From Oscillospiraceae bacterium (GTDB taxonomy: Bacteria; Bacillota; Clostridia; Oscillospirales; Ruminococcaceae), in NCBI GenBank assembly GCA_024695445.1, contig JAILIG010000026.1, positions 1 through 38,334 of the forward strand: a stretch of DNA of 38,334 bases, in the 5' to 3' direction. Numbering within the stretch: position 1 is the stretch's first letter; the number at the start of each line of letters is the position of its first letter. Made by a program: the position numbers and the translations under genes. Of the stretch, positions 23,656 to 32,016 are shown piece by piece. The notes below the pieces were generated by a model. That model worked only from the letters and a program-made list of their open reading frames with translations. It made no database searches and had not been told where the DNA came from.

Positions 23656-23693
23656 GTAGGCATCATTTTTCAGTATCAGGAGGAAGATGCATC

Positions 23694-24659
23694 ATGAGAA
23701 GCAAAAGAATCATCGCGGCTGTGATGGCTGTCTGCACCTGCTGTGTCATGGCAGTCAGCATGACCGGCTGCGGCAATTCTGCAACCAATGACCCCGAAAA
23801 GAAAATCGAAAATGCCTTGAACAGCATGGAAGAGAAGGAAAAGAAGGACAACGAGAAGAAGGAAAGCGAGAAAAAAGGCGACGGCAAGGTCAATCCGCTG
23901 GAAATCTGCTTTGAGGTGAAGGACGAGATCAAGAATGCAGACCTCAATTCCGGCCTCGTGCAGTGCTATGACGATGTGTTCCAGCTCGGCGGCTTCATGA
24001 CAGTCCAGCAGTTCATCGACCAGTACGGCGAAACCTATGACTGCTCCGCGATCGTTCCGGAGACTCTCCTGGAGAGCATCAAGGGCGGTGAAAACGGCTT
24101 CCTCAATGTTCCGGAGACCTTCTGGGTCGGAATCAAGGTGCCGCGCAAGGACGGCAAAGGCAATCTGTACTTATCCGTTCCCCGTATGATCTTCGACCAC
24201 GATGAGATCAAGCGTCTCGCAGATTCGCCCATCATGATGTTCTCGACGATCGAGCCCGGATATATTCCGCCCGGAATGAATGACGCGATTCACTATCCGA
24301 TTCTCAGCAGCGCAAATATGTGGTTCCCGGGCGGTCTGAATGTGCTCCCCACGGATCAGACGATGGAGAGCGTCACCGCGCTGTTCACAGGCAAGAACCT
24401 TACCAAGATCAGTGGGAAGTTCTATGCCGATACAGAAGATGCAAAGGAAAATACAGCCTTTAATGTCGTGAAAACCCATATCGCAGGTCAGTTTACCGGT
24501 ACGAAGGCCAATCTGCTCGGCGAAACGCCCAAGTTTGTCTATGCGTTCTACTATGACAGCGTCGGCAAGGGTACGCTGATGCATATTGCGATGAACCCGA
24601 GTGTGATCTATAACGAGAAGGGCTTTCAGCGCTTTGAGATGAGTATGAAGAATCAGTAA
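23694..24659 (+). CDS. Lipoprotein of unknown function with charged linker
   Basis: 321 aa. Start ATG with AGGAGGAAG upstream. Lipoprotein signal peptide ending in the lipobox MTGC (C26), then a strongly charged Lys/Glu stretch (about 34-63: EEKEKKDNEKKESEKK) that acts as a spacer, then a globular domain of about 255 residues. That domain has no recognised family; it includes FWVGIKVPRKDGKGNLYLSV and a C-terminal beta-rich part. Exposed on the outer face of the membrane. Own promoter and terminator, so monocistronic. Composition is closer to the core genome than the first lipoprotein gene. Confidence 0.75.
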   Translation: MRSKRIIAAVMAVCTCCVMAVSMTGCGNSATNDPEKKIENALNSMEEKEKKDNEKKESEKKGDGKVNPLEICFEVKDEIKNADLNSGLVQCYDDVFQLGGFMTVQQFIDQYGETYDCSAIVPETLLESIKGGENGFLNVPETFWVGIKVPRKDGKGNLYLSVPRMIFDHDEIKRLADSPIMMFSTIEPGYIPPGMNDAIHYPILSSANMWFPGGLNVLPTDQTMESVTALFTGKNLTKISGKFYADTEDAKENTAFNVVKTHIAGQFTGTKANLLGETPKFVYAFYYDSVGKGTLMHIAMNPSVIYNEKGFQRFEMSMKNQ

Positions 24660-24674
24660 GAATAATTGGAATTA

Positions 24675-24708
24675 TCCCGCTGTGCTGTACGGTACGGCGG
24701 GATTTTTT
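24675..24708 (+). terminator. Terminator of the second lipoprotein gene
   Basis: TCCCGC (24675-24680) with GCGGGA (24697-24702), extended by weaker inner pairs, then six T (24703-24708). It lies 15 bases after the stop. Confidence 0.8.
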
Positions 24709-24746
24709 GAAAAATTCCCTGCCTGATTCAAGTGCAATGTACCTGC

Positions 24747-24777
24747 GTCGCTCCCCGCACGGGGGCGTGGATTGAAT
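24747..24777 (+). CRISPR. Single type I-C-like CRISPR repeat (orphan)
   Basis: GTCGCTCCCCGCACGGGG followed by GCGTGGATTGAAT matches the characteristic type I-C repeat: 5' GTCGC, a GC-rich near-palindrome, 3' GTGGATTGAA. Only one copy is present; no second repeat occurs at the expected distance of 60-70 bases on either side, and no cas gene is in the window. The 3' end departs from the usual ATTGAAA-type end, as in degenerate terminal repeats. A 9-bp inverted repeat, ATGATTGAT (24776-24784) and ATCAATCAT (24834-24842), starts at its 3' edge. Otherwise 24709-24905 holds nothing recognisable. Confidence 0.65.
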
Positions 24778-24905
24778 GATTGATGTGACAAACTATCCGG
24801 AAACCTGCTAACCCGGCGTGCAGTGCCCTCATAATCAATCATCGTGCAGCAATCCTTTTTTCTGCTTTGCGGCACTTTCCGACAGTCCGGAGCGATAATC
24901 GGATA

Positions 24906-24934
24906 TTGCGTATCTGCGCCGTTTCTGCTATAAT
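24906..24934 (+). promoter_or_regulatory. Sigma-A promoter of the SGNH hydrolase gene
   Basis: TTGCGT (24906-24911), 17-base spacer, TATAAT (24929-24934), about 45 bases before the ATG at 24981. Confidence 0.7.
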
Positions 24935-24980
24935 CATTTTATAGAAATCCGCGCAAATCAACACGGAAAGAGGCTGCCGC

Positions 24981-25706
24981 ATGAATCCCGATCGCATCCA
25001 GCAATCCCATGCCCGCCCGCTCTCGCTGCTCTGCATGGGCGACTCCATCACGGACGGCTTTCTGCTGCCCGGCGGGTACCGCAACACGCTCTGTGCGCTG
25101 CTCGAACAAAACGGCCTTGCCGGCCGGGTGCGCCTGATCGGCCCGAATTGCAGCGGCACCGGCTATTCGCCCTTTCACGCGGGCTTTACCGGTTTTGCCG
25201 TCGAACCGATCGCCGAAGCAGACTCCGCCACGGGTGCGCGGGACGGCATTCTCCCGCTCGTCCCGTCCGTTGCGGCGCGGTTTCCCGCCGATGTCATTTT
25301 CCTGATGATCGGCACCAACGACATTCTGAGCCGCTATGATCTGCCCCGCTTCGGGGAACGGCTCCGCAGACTGACCGACGCCCTGCTCGATGCACACGCG
25401 GCCTGCAAGGCGCTCTGCCTTGCGACGCTGCCGGCGATTGACGGCGCTGTCTGCCCCTATGTCAACCCGCAGTGCTACCCTGCCGATGCCGTAGACCGTG
25501 CCGTCGCGGACTGCAATGCGCAGATTACTGCGCTCGCCGCCGCATACCGCGCCGCCGGCAGGCCTGTCCGGCTTGCGGACATCCACGGCGCACTGACCAA
25601 AGACGATCTGCAGGACGGCGTCCACCCCTCTGCGGCAGGCTATGAAAAAATCGGGCGGTTCTGGTTCCGGCTGCTGACCGCGCTGCCGGCGTTTTCCGCC
25701 ATATAA
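24981..25706 (+). CDS. SGNH/GDSL-family hydrolase
   Basis: 241 aa, no signal peptide, so probably cytosolic. Family blocks: block I MGDSITDG with the nucleophilic Ser (about residue 21), block III IGTNDIL with the oxyanion Asn, and block V DGVHPSAAGY with the Asp-x-x-His pair. Such enzymes deacylate sugars, lipids or thioesters; the intracellular location suggests removal of acetyl groups from imported oligosaccharides or a lysophospholipase role, but the substrate cannot be told. The ribosome site GGAAAGAGG precedes the ATG. Monocistronic, with a promoter at 24906 and a strong terminator after the stop. Confidence 0.9.
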   Translation: MNPDRIQQSHARPLSLLCMGDSITDGFLLPGGYRNTLCALLEQNGLAGRVRLIGPNCSGTGYSPFHAGFTGFAVEPIAEADSATGARDGILPLVPSVAARFPADVIFLMIGTNDILSRYDLPRFGERLRRLTDALLDAHAACKALCLATLPAIDGAVCPYVNPQCYPADAVDRAVADCNAQITALAAAYRAAGRPVRLADIHGALTKDDLQDGVHPSAAGYEKIGRFWFRLLTALPAFSAI

Positions 25707-25711
25707 AGCCC

Positions 25712-25746
25712 AAAAAACGGAGAGGACGAATCCTCTCCGTTTTTCA
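25712..25746. terminator. Bidirectional terminator
   Basis: ACGGAGAGGA (25717-25726) pairs with TCCTCTCCGT (25731-25740), flanked by an A-run on the left and a T-run on the right. It serves the converging SGNH gene (plus) and the membrane-protein gene (minus). Confidence 0.85.
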
Positions 25747-25771
25747 TCGGTCACTTCATTGCCGGCGGCGC

Positions 25772-26413
25772 TCATTCTTCATAATAACAGACGAGCGGCG
25801 CGCCGATGCGGAAAAATGCGAAGCTCTCCCCGCCGTAGGAATCCCGGAACCGGTATATATCACACTGCTGCTGACCGTCTCCGCGGACAAACTCCGGCGC
25901 AATCTCCGACGGAATCTGCACAGCCCGCAGTCCGGCCGCAATGTGCTCAGCTTCCCGCGCTGCCGTTTCGCGGAGTGCCGCGGCAGAAGCTTCATCTGTC
26001 CGGAAGGAAAGCAGGTAACAGGGGCGTCCGAGGATGCCCTCTCCGAGCACGCGAAAGCGAACCTCTGCCGCATCTGCCGGAATCTCCGCCGGGAAGCAGG
26101 TCTGACTGACTCTGCCGGCACGGTAATAATTCCGGTAGGTATACGCCGGGCGGAACGCGACCGCTCCGTTGACAAAAGGCATGGCCGCAGTCGCCGCGAG
26201 CGCCGCCGCGATGACAAGCGCCGGCAGTCTGCTGCGTTTTTTCTCAGCCTTCGACTTCTGCCGGAACAGCCTGACAGCAAACATTGCTGCGGATGTCAGA
26301 AGCAGTACGGCGGCCGCGGCACATCCCGCCTGCCCGCGGCTCAGTGCGCGCCATCCGGTCACGCCGCCTGCTGCCCCGAAGAGCAGCGCGGCGATTCCGT
26401 ATTTCAGTTTCAT
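25772..26413 (-). CDS. Small membrane protein downstream of the VWA gene
   Basis: 213 aa. Three hydrophobic helices near residues 4-22, 28-50 and 64-84, then an outer or cytosolic soluble domain of about 125 residues (from FRPAYTYRNYYRAG) with no recognised family. Starts 30 bases after the VWA/TSP3 gene on the same strand with AAGGAAAGG upstream, so probably co-transcribed and possibly a membrane partner of that protein. Ends at the bidirectional terminator. Confidence 0.7.
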   Translation of the reverse strand: MKLKYGIAALLFGAAGGVTGWRALSRGQAGCAAAAVLLLTSAAMFAVRLFRQKSKAEKKRSRLPALVIAAALAATAAMPFVNGAVAFRPAYTYRNYYRAGRVSQTCFPAEIPADAAEVRFRVLGEGILGRPCYLLSFRTDEASAAALRETAAREAEHIAAGLRAVQIPSEIAPEFVRGDGQQQCDIYRFRDSYGGESFAFFRIGAPLVCYYEE

Positions 26414-26443
26414 GACTGGTACCTTTCCTTTGCAGGGAACAGA

Positions 26444-29400
26444 TCAGGTGAAGTCGAAGCTGGTGGTGTAGTAGCCGATTACATCATACGGCTCTGCATA
26501 GTCAAAGTAAGACAGAAGGACATAGCCGTCGTTGTTGACAAAGCCGGCTTCGTTCTCCCTGCCGTCCTTCGGATCCGGCTCATAGAAGTCGTAGCGGTCC
26601 ACGACATAGTACTTCACCGTGACATGGTAGGTGGTGCCGTCGTAGGAGCATTCCGCCGTGATGACGGCACTGCACTTGTTGACGGATGCCCACGCATCGG
26701 CATTGTTCGGATCGAGAATGCCGCCTTCCAGATTCCAGGCGTTGAAGCCTGCATCGCCGGTTGTGGTCATGATGAGCGTTTTGCCGGGCATCAGAGACTG
26801 TCTGCAGGCCTGCTTCAGGCTGTCCATGTTGGCATTGAAGTTGGACTGTCCGCCGGCGGTTCCGGTGACCAGATCGGTCGCGTCGAAGCCGACGGTGCCG
26901 CCGATGTTGGAATTATAGTACAGCAGCATATAAGCGGCATTGTTGATGTTGCGGTTGCCGACAAAGTGGACATTCGGAATGAGGCTCAGCGCCGCACAGC
27001 CGAGGTCCCAGGTCAGGAACACCAGATCGCCGACATAGCCGAGCTCCCATGTGGCGGAAGCTGCAAGCCACAGACTTTCGAGATAGGAGAAACCGAGCAG
27101 CGGATGCTCAATCATCCACGGATAACGCTCTGTCACAACCTCGAACTCGTGCTGCTCCTCCGTTGCCTTGATGTTCTTCAGGTAGTCGGGCAAATCAAAC
27201 GCATCAATCGAATCTGTCAGCTGGAAGCGCGTCTTGTACGGTGTCTTCGAGTTGTTGATATAATACACATAGCCAAAATGGATGTACGGATCCGGATCTT
27301 CGGCGTCCACAAGGCCGTCGCCGTCGGTATCCTTCACCGTCGGATCACTGACCGCACGGCAGAGGACACAGCTGTAAATGCCGTTATCGAACGCCATAGA
27401 ACCGGGAGTCGGCGCGCCGCCCAGCTCGGAGAGGTCGTCCACGCCGTCGCCGTCGGTGTCCGGGTTATCCGGATCAACCTTGTAGAAGCGGCCGTTCTGA
27501 ATCTTCATGCCGACGGTCTCGTAAACATCATAGAGGCCGTCGCCGTCCGAATCGGTCATATCGACCGAGCTGACCGTTGTGCCGCGGATCTGCTCAACCT
27601 GCATCACAACCTCTGCGGTTGTCGCTGCGTAGTAGTACTGTCCGCCGGTTTCGTCTGCGATCTTCTGGAGCAGGCTGTTGTCGCCGCTGACCACATTGAT
27701 CGTGTAAACCGCAATTCCGGCGGCCTTGGCGGCATCAACCGTATCCTGGACATAATAGACATCGCCGTCGCAGATCATGACAATGATCTTGGTCGCAGTG
27801 CCTCTGCCGTTCTCGGTCAGCTCTCTGACTGTTTCGGAGAGACCTGCATCGGTGTTGGTGCCGCCCCATGCGTACAGGCCGCTCACGGCATTGCGCAGGG
27901 ATTCCTTCGGGGTGCCGTAGGCGGCACGCAGAGTGGCATAGTTCTCAAAGGAGACGAGGCAGGCATTGTCCTGCGGCAGCATTGCGTCGATAAAGGTGTT
28001 CAAAGCCGTTCTGGCCTTGTCAATGCGGTCGCCTTCCATAGAGCCGGAAACATCGACGCAGAAGCCGATGTCATAGGGAGACATGGCTGCGATGCCGCTG
28101 CTGCCGCTTCTGTAATCGAGGTTTTCGCGCCAGCAGTCATACCAGATCTGTCTGTCCACGACCAGATAGGTCGAGAAATGCGTGGTGGTATAGGAAACGG
28201 TGTGCTTTTCCGTGTCAACGACCGTATCCTGATCGAAAATGACATAGTTCTTATTCGCCTTGTCATACCACATGACAGCGAGGTTCTCCGCCGGCGTATC
28301 GCCGAGCAGGGCCTCGTCGTAGGTAAAGGTGATCGTAGCCGAAGAGAAGGACGCATCCGAGGTGATCTCGACCGGCGCACTGAGCGCGCCGACCACGCCG
28401 GCAGAGAGCCTGTCCTCCTGCTCGGTGTTGTAAATGCCCAGATGCTTTTCCAGATTGCCTGCGGTTTCCATCGTGACGGAAACGCCCTTGAAGAGCGGCT
28501 TTTCCGTGCTGTTCAGCTCGGTACTGACGGTCTGCGTTCTGACAGCCGGATTTTCCTCCTTGCCCGTGGGATCAAGGCCGGCTGCCACGGCATCGCCGTC
28601 CTTCATGCCGTCGCCGTCCGAATCGTCCAGCAGCGGGTGGGAGCCGTATGTATGGAGCTCCTCGCCGTCCGGGATTCCGTCGCCGTCGGTGTCCGCCTTG
28701 AGCGGATCGGTGCCCGTGACGAACATTTCCTCATTGTCGGCAAGGCCGTCGCCGTCGGTATCCGCCTTTGCGGGATCGGTGCCGTAAATGGATTCATAAT
28801 AGGCAAGGATCTTGTCGTCATCCTCATCGCTCAGATCGACCAGAAGACCGTTCATGTTCTCCTTTTCGCGGTTGTTGATGCGGATGACCTTGCGGGAGAC
28901 GGTGCCGTCCTTCTGCTCGGCGGTCAGCGTGATGATATTCACGCCGACAATCAGACCGATGTCGCCGATCGACCAGTCTGCACCGGCCGGAACATCGCCC
29001 TTGCAGAGCAGCGTACCCCATGCGTCACGGTTCTCGTAGGAGAACTTCACGACATTGCCGCTGTTGTCCAGCGTACCCTTCAGGCCGCCGAACGGCGTCT
29101 TTGCCTCATAGGTGCTGTAATCGCTGGGCTTTCCGAATTCGGAGACATTCGGATGAATGATATTCTCCGCGGGCGTATAGCTTGCACGAACCGTGATTTC
29201 CGCGTCGGTTCCGTTGTAACGGAAGGACGCACTGCCGTTTGCAGCCGCCTTCTGTGCTGCGGAAACGCGCAGCAGACCCTTCGGACAGGCAGTGCCGAGG
29301 ATTGCGGCACAGAGCAGCAGAGAGAGCATCGCACGGGTGCCCTTGCGCTTCGCAAAGAAGAACAGGACGCCTGCGAGCGAGCCGGCAATCAGCAGCGTCA

Positions 29401-29833
29401 CGAACAGGCCGGCGCGGTCTTCACCGGCTTTCGGTGCATCGACATCCCGGCCGCCGTTCTGGTCCTTTTCGGCAGAACTGCCCTGCTGATCCGCGGGCTC
29501 GGTGGTCTGCGGCTTCGCGGCTTCCTTCGCGGAAACCGTGTAGTTCGCGGTCTCGAATGCACCGAGCTTCATTTCGTACACTGCGTTTTCTGTCAGCTCA
29601 AAACCGTCTGAAACGGCGGCATTCAGCGTCAGGTCGGTCAGCTCGTAGTCATTGTGGTTGATGACCTTGACATCGAGCTTGATCTCGTCGCCCTCTGCGT
29701 ACTCGGACTTGTCCGGTGTGACCGTGATTCCGACTGCTGCGTCGTCAGCAGCCAGCGCAGCCGCCGGAACTGTCATTGCAGCAAAGGCACACACCGAGAG
29801 GAGCAGCGCTCCGATTCGTGTTGGCTTTTTCAT
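26444..29833 (-). CDS. Large secreted VWA protein with thrombospondin-3-like calcium repeats
   Basis: 1129 aa. Signal peptide 1-29. A CARDB-like beta-sandwich at about 33-100, then a low-complexity linker. Two hydrophobic segments follow (about 142-161 and 167-184) separated by AKRKGTR. A second beta-rich region is at about 195-325. DxDxDG calcium repeats lie near 357-415 (DTDGDGLADNEE, DTDGDGIPDGEE, DSDGDGMKDGD). A von Willebrand factor A domain at about 587-750 has an intact MIDAS: DVSGS (594-598), T659, D689. More DxDxDG repeats are near 761-848, then about 280 residues of unrecognised C-terminal domain. Probably a metal-dependent adhesin at the cell surface. Promoter at 29912-29940; co-transcribed with the next gene. 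Confidence 0.85.
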   Translation of the reverse strand: MKKPTRIGALLLSVCAFAAMTVPAAALAADDAAVGITVTPDKSEYAEGDEIKLDVKVINHNDYELTDLTLNAAVSDGFELTENAVYEMKLGAFETANYTVSAKEAAKPQTTEPADQQGSSAEKDQNGGRDVDAPKAGEDRAGLFVTLLIAGSLAGVLFFFAKRKGTRAMLSLLLCAAILGTACPKGLLRVSAAQKAAANGSASFRYNGTDAEITVRASYTPAENIIHPNVSEFGKPSDYSTYEAKTPFGGLKGTLDNSGNVVKFSYENRDAWGTLLCKGDVPAGADWSIGDIGLIVGVNIITLTAEQKDGTVSRKVIRINNREKENMNGLLVDLSDEDDDKILAYYESIYGTDPAKADTDGDGLADNEEMFVTGTDPLKADTDGDGIPDGEELHTYGSHPLLDDSDGDGMKDGDAVAAGLDPTGKEENPAVRTQTVSTELNSTEKPLFKGVSVTMETAGNLEKHLGIYNTEQEDRLSAGVVGALSAPVEITSDASFSSATITFTYDEALLGDTPAENLAVMWYDKANKNYVIFDQDTVVDTEKHTVSYTTTHFSTYLVVDRQIWYDCWRENLDYRSGSSGIAAMSPYDIGFCVDVSGSMEGDRIDKARTALNTFIDAMLPQDNACLVSFENYATLRAAYGTPKESLRNAVSGLYAWGGTNTDAGLSETVRELTENGRGTATKIIVMICDGDVYYVQDTVDAAKAAGIAVYTINVVSGDNSLLQKIADETGGQYYYAATTAEVVMQVEQIRGTTVSSVDMTDSDGDGLYDVYETVGMKIQNGRFYKVDPDNPDTDGDGVDDLSELGGAPTPGSMAFDNGIYSCVLCRAVSDPTVKDTDGDGLVDAEDPDPYIHFGYVYYINNSKTPYKTRFQLTDSIDAFDLPDYLKNIKATEEQHEFEVVTERYPWMIEHPLLGFSYLESLWLAASATWELGYVGDLVFLTWDLGCAALSLIPNVHFVGNRNINNAAYMLLYYNSNIGGTVGFDATDLVTGTAGGQSNFNANMDSLKQACRQSLMPGKTLIMTTTGDAGFNAWNLEGGILDPNNADAWASVNKCSAVITAECSYDGTTYHVTVKYYVVDRYDFYEPDPKDGRENEAGFVNNDGYVLLSYFDYAEPYDVIGYYTTSFDFT

Positions 29834-29911
29834 CTGTTTACCTCATTTCGCTTGTAATAAGATTGACAGGATACAACTGTGATACGGCAAAAAAAGCCGC
29901 ACCGTGTTTTA

Positions 29912-29940
29912 AGTATACCACGGCGGCGGCTGTTGCGCAA
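29912..29940 (-). promoter_or_regulatory. Sigma-A promoter of the VWA operon
   Basis: Minus strand TTGCGC (29935-29940), 17-base spacer, TATACT (29912-29917). The leader holds a small hairpin with a seven-T loop (CGGC/GCCG near 29885-29899). Confidence 0.65.
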
Positions 29941-30100
29941 GTAATATGCTATAAATTGTATATAATTGCACGAAACTATTTTCCAAACGCTCTGATTCTT
30001 TGACAGATGATGTGCGGAAGGGACGCGGTCACGCAGATGCTTTTGCAGCATCCCGCAAATCAATATACTTTGCGGCCCTCCCCCGCAGTTCTGTTTTTGG

Positions 30101-30217
30101 TCAGCCGGCCACATCATCAGCGGCTTCCGGATACCACGCGCCTGCCGGTACTCCGCCCGCAGCGGAAAACAGGACTGCGGCTGCGGCAGTCAGGGCGTTG
30201 ATTCGTTTCATGCTCAT
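30101..30217 (-). CDS. Possible 38-aa secreted peptide or truncated exported protein
   Basis: ATG at 30217 with AGAAGGA 8 bases upstream and a sigma-A-type promoter at 30292-30320. The product is almost only a signal peptide (MSMKRINALTAAAAVLFSAA, then a likely AGA-WY cleavage site), and the mature part would be about ten residues (WYPEAADDVAG) before the stop. Either a small secreted peptide or the surviving start of a larger exported protein cut off by a stop or deletion. Downstream to 29941 no continuing gene was found, only a small hairpin (GATGCT/AGCATC, 30035-30052). Confidence 0.4.
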   Translation of the reverse strand: MSMKRINALTAAAAVLFSAAGGVPAGAWYPEAADDVAG

Positions 30218-30291
30218 GTACGGATTCCTTCTGTCAATCTGTATCGTTCCGTGCGGCATACTGCTTCAGACACTGTACCGCCGTTATCCGT

Positions 30292-30320
30292 ACTATACCA
30301 TATTTCGCCGTACAAGTCAA
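30292..30320 (-). promoter_or_regulatory. Sigma-A-type promoter before the 38-aa ORF
   Basis: Minus strand TTGACT (30315-30320), 17-base spacer, TATAGT (30292-30297), 75 bases before the ATG at 30217. Confidence 0.65.
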
Positions 30321-30390
30321 GCAAGCAGCATCCCTGCCGGACAACCGCGTATCGGCAGCGCAGAATATGATACCTTTTTCATCCGCAGGC

Positions 30391-30415
30391 GGAACAAAAC
30401 AGTTTGTTTTACGAC
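30391..30415 (+). promoter_or_regulatory. Possible ECF-type autoregulated promoter
   Basis: GGAAC (30391-30395), 16 bases, CGAC (30412-30415). GGAAC is the usual ECF -35, and a CG-containing -10 at this spacing is typical. No good sigma-A promoter is visible before the sigma gene at 30469. Confidence 0.4.
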
Positions 30416-30468
30416 TGCATATACAGAGGGACAAACGGATCCGGTCCCTCACGAAAGGCGGTGAAGCC

Positions 30469-31020
30469 ATGACCGATCAGCAGATCATTGCATTATTTCA
30501 GGCACGGGATGAATGTGCCGTAGAAGCGGCCTGTGAAAAATACCGTGCGAGCTGTATGCGGATTGCGATGAAATATGTTCCGAGCGCAGAGGACGCGGAA
30601 GAATGCGTCAATGATGTCATGCTGAAGCTGTGGCAGCAGATTCCGCCGGCCGTGCCGGACAGTCTGGAAGCGTTCATCGTCACCCTGACGCGCAGGGCTG
30701 CCGTAGACCGTGCCAGAACGGCGTCAGCCGAAAAGCGCGGCGGCAGGGCTGAGACGGTCGCACTGGACGATGTATCCGTCCCGGCACCGGAAACCGTCGA
30801 GGATATCCTGCATCAGAAGGAACTGACAAAAGCGGTCGAGCGTTTTCTGGATACGCTTTCAGACGATGCGCAGACGATTTTCGTGGAGCGGTTCCGCAAT
30901 GAGACAAAGCCGCGGGAGATCGCACGGAAATTCGGCATCTCCGGCGCATATGTCCGGAAATCCCTGATGCAGACCAGAAGAAAACTGAAACAGTATCTGA
31001 AAGAGGAGGGCTTTTTATGA
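30469..31020 (+). CDS. ECF RNA polymerase sigma factor (second)
   Basis: 183 aa from the ATG at 30469 (AAAGGCGGTG upstream); an open frame further upstream has no ribosome site. Region 2 at about 10-85 (EACEKYRASCMRIAMKYVPS, AEDAEECVNDVMLKLWQQIP, LTRRAAVDRAR) and region 4 at about 120-180 (LDTLSDDAQTIFVERFRNE, REIARKFGISGAYVRKSLMQ) are typical. Different from the ECF factor at 18910, with low similarity outside conserved blocks. The stop overlaps the next gene's ATG by 4 bases, so it is coupled to a membrane protein that is its likely anti-sigma. Possibly autoregulated from the GGAAC-type promoter upstream. Confidence 0.93.
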   Translation: MTDQQIIALFQARDECAVEAACEKYRASCMRIAMKYVPSAEDAEECVNDVMLKLWQQIPPAVPDSLEAFIVTLTRRAAVDRARTASAEKRGGRAETVALDDVSVPAPETVEDILHQKELTKAVERFLDTLSDDAQTIFVERFRNETKPREIARKFGISGAYVRKSLMQTRRKLKQYLKEEGFL

Positions 31021-31934
31021 CCAATCGGCAGATCACGGACATGATGCGCGAAATTGCGCCCCGCTATCAGGAAAAGGCCGATGCACGCGCAAAAGCCGCA
31101 GAAATGAAAAAGGAGGAACGCTTCATGAAAAGGAACACCGGGCGTTATGCAGCGGCAGCGGCCTGCTCTGCGGCCGCAATCGCCGGCGCCTTTCTGCTGT
31201 TTCGCATGATGCCGAAGCAGGCGGACCGCTACACATACCCTTCCGCCGGAACAACCGCTGCGGTGCAGCAGGAAAGCACGGCCGCAGCAGAGCCGGAAAC
31301 CACGGCGGAGCAGACGGAAGCTTCCTCTGAGACGCAGACGGCTGCACAGACTGAAACAGAGGCCGCCGCAGGAACAATCGTGACCTATCCCCCTTCGTTT
31401 GACAAGATAGACCTTGCGGAAATCAGCAGCTATTTTGCGCCGGTTTACGCACTGGGGACCGATGTGTCGGCTTATCAGCAGGGCGACATTGACATGAACG
31501 GCAAGGTTGATCCGCGCGATGTCTCTGTTTGCTCGGCCGTGCAGAGCTGGATCATCATTGCGCGGACAGAGGCGTTTCAGAAGCTGCACCCGGACTGCAG
31601 GGAATGCTACCTGACGGATGACCAGATCGCGCTGGGCGATGTGAACAAGGACCGGAGCGATGAGAACTACGCCGATTTCCAGCCGGTGAATTCCGGCGAC
31701 GGCGCTGTCATCAGTGAATATCTCTATTACAATGATTATCTGCATGAACCGACAACCATGGAACAGGCGGCCGTGAAGCTGGACAAGAGGCTGAAAGAAC
31801 TGCAGGCCACATGGCAGCCGGGAGATCCCGAACGGGAGGGCGCTGCACAGATGTGGAAGGCACAGTATCCGTATGAAAAGGAGTTCACACAGCTCATTTT
31901 CAAGGACATCCCGGCGAATCAGACGGAAAGCTGA
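31017..31934 (+). CDS. Putative anti-sigma membrane protein with extracellular dockerin-like module
   Basis: 305 aa. A short cytosolic part (1-42, with a charged helix) that could hold the sigma factor, one membrane helix (about 43-63), a Thr/Glu/Ala-rich wall-spanning spacer (about 75-125), then a dockerin-like module at about 156-244. The first calcium loop, DIDMNGKVDPRD, is canonical. The second (DVNKDRSDENYADF, then SGDGAVISEYLYY) is degenerate with an insertion. A helical C-terminal tail follows. The overlap with the sigma gene (ATGA) supports a sigma/anti-sigma pair. The dockerin-like module would let this sensor contact a cohesin outside the cell. The pairing and sensing role are inferred from layout. 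Confidence 0.7.
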   Translation: MTNRQITDMMREIAPRYQEKADARAKAAEMKKEERFMKRNTGRYAAAAACSAAAIAGAFLLFRMMPKQADRYTYPSAGTTAAVQQESTAAAEPETTAEQTEASSETQTAAQTETEAAAGTIVTYPPSFDKIDLAEISSYFAPVYALGTDVSAYQQGDIDMNGKVDPRDVSVCSAVQSWIIIARTEAFQKLHPDCRECYLTDDQIALGDVNKDRSDENYADFQPVNSGDGAVISEYLYYNDYLHEPTTMEQAAVKLDKRLKELQATWQPGDPEREGAAQMWKAQYPYEKEFTQLIFKDIPANQTES

Positions 31935-31950
31935 AGATTCCGGACAAACA

Positions 31951-31987
31951 AACCGCGCCGACAGCGAAAACTGTCAGCGCGGTTTTT
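31951..31987 (+). terminator. Terminator after the sigma/anti-sigma pair
   Basis: AACCGCGCCGACAG (31951-31964) pairs with CTGTCAGCGCGGTT (31971-31984) with one G-U pair, then a T-run (31983-31987). The flanking A-rich left side lets it also serve the converging M4 protease gene. Confidence 0.85.
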
Positions 31988-32016
31988 CATTTGGTATCAG
32001 CAGTAACCGGTTCGGT

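Noticed and set aside
25943-29611. A 1222-aa plus-strand open frame opposite the VWA gene
   Set aside because: It is antisense to a protein with clear signal peptide, VWA MIDAS and calcium repeats; its translation shows no domain and it has no promoter or ribosome site.
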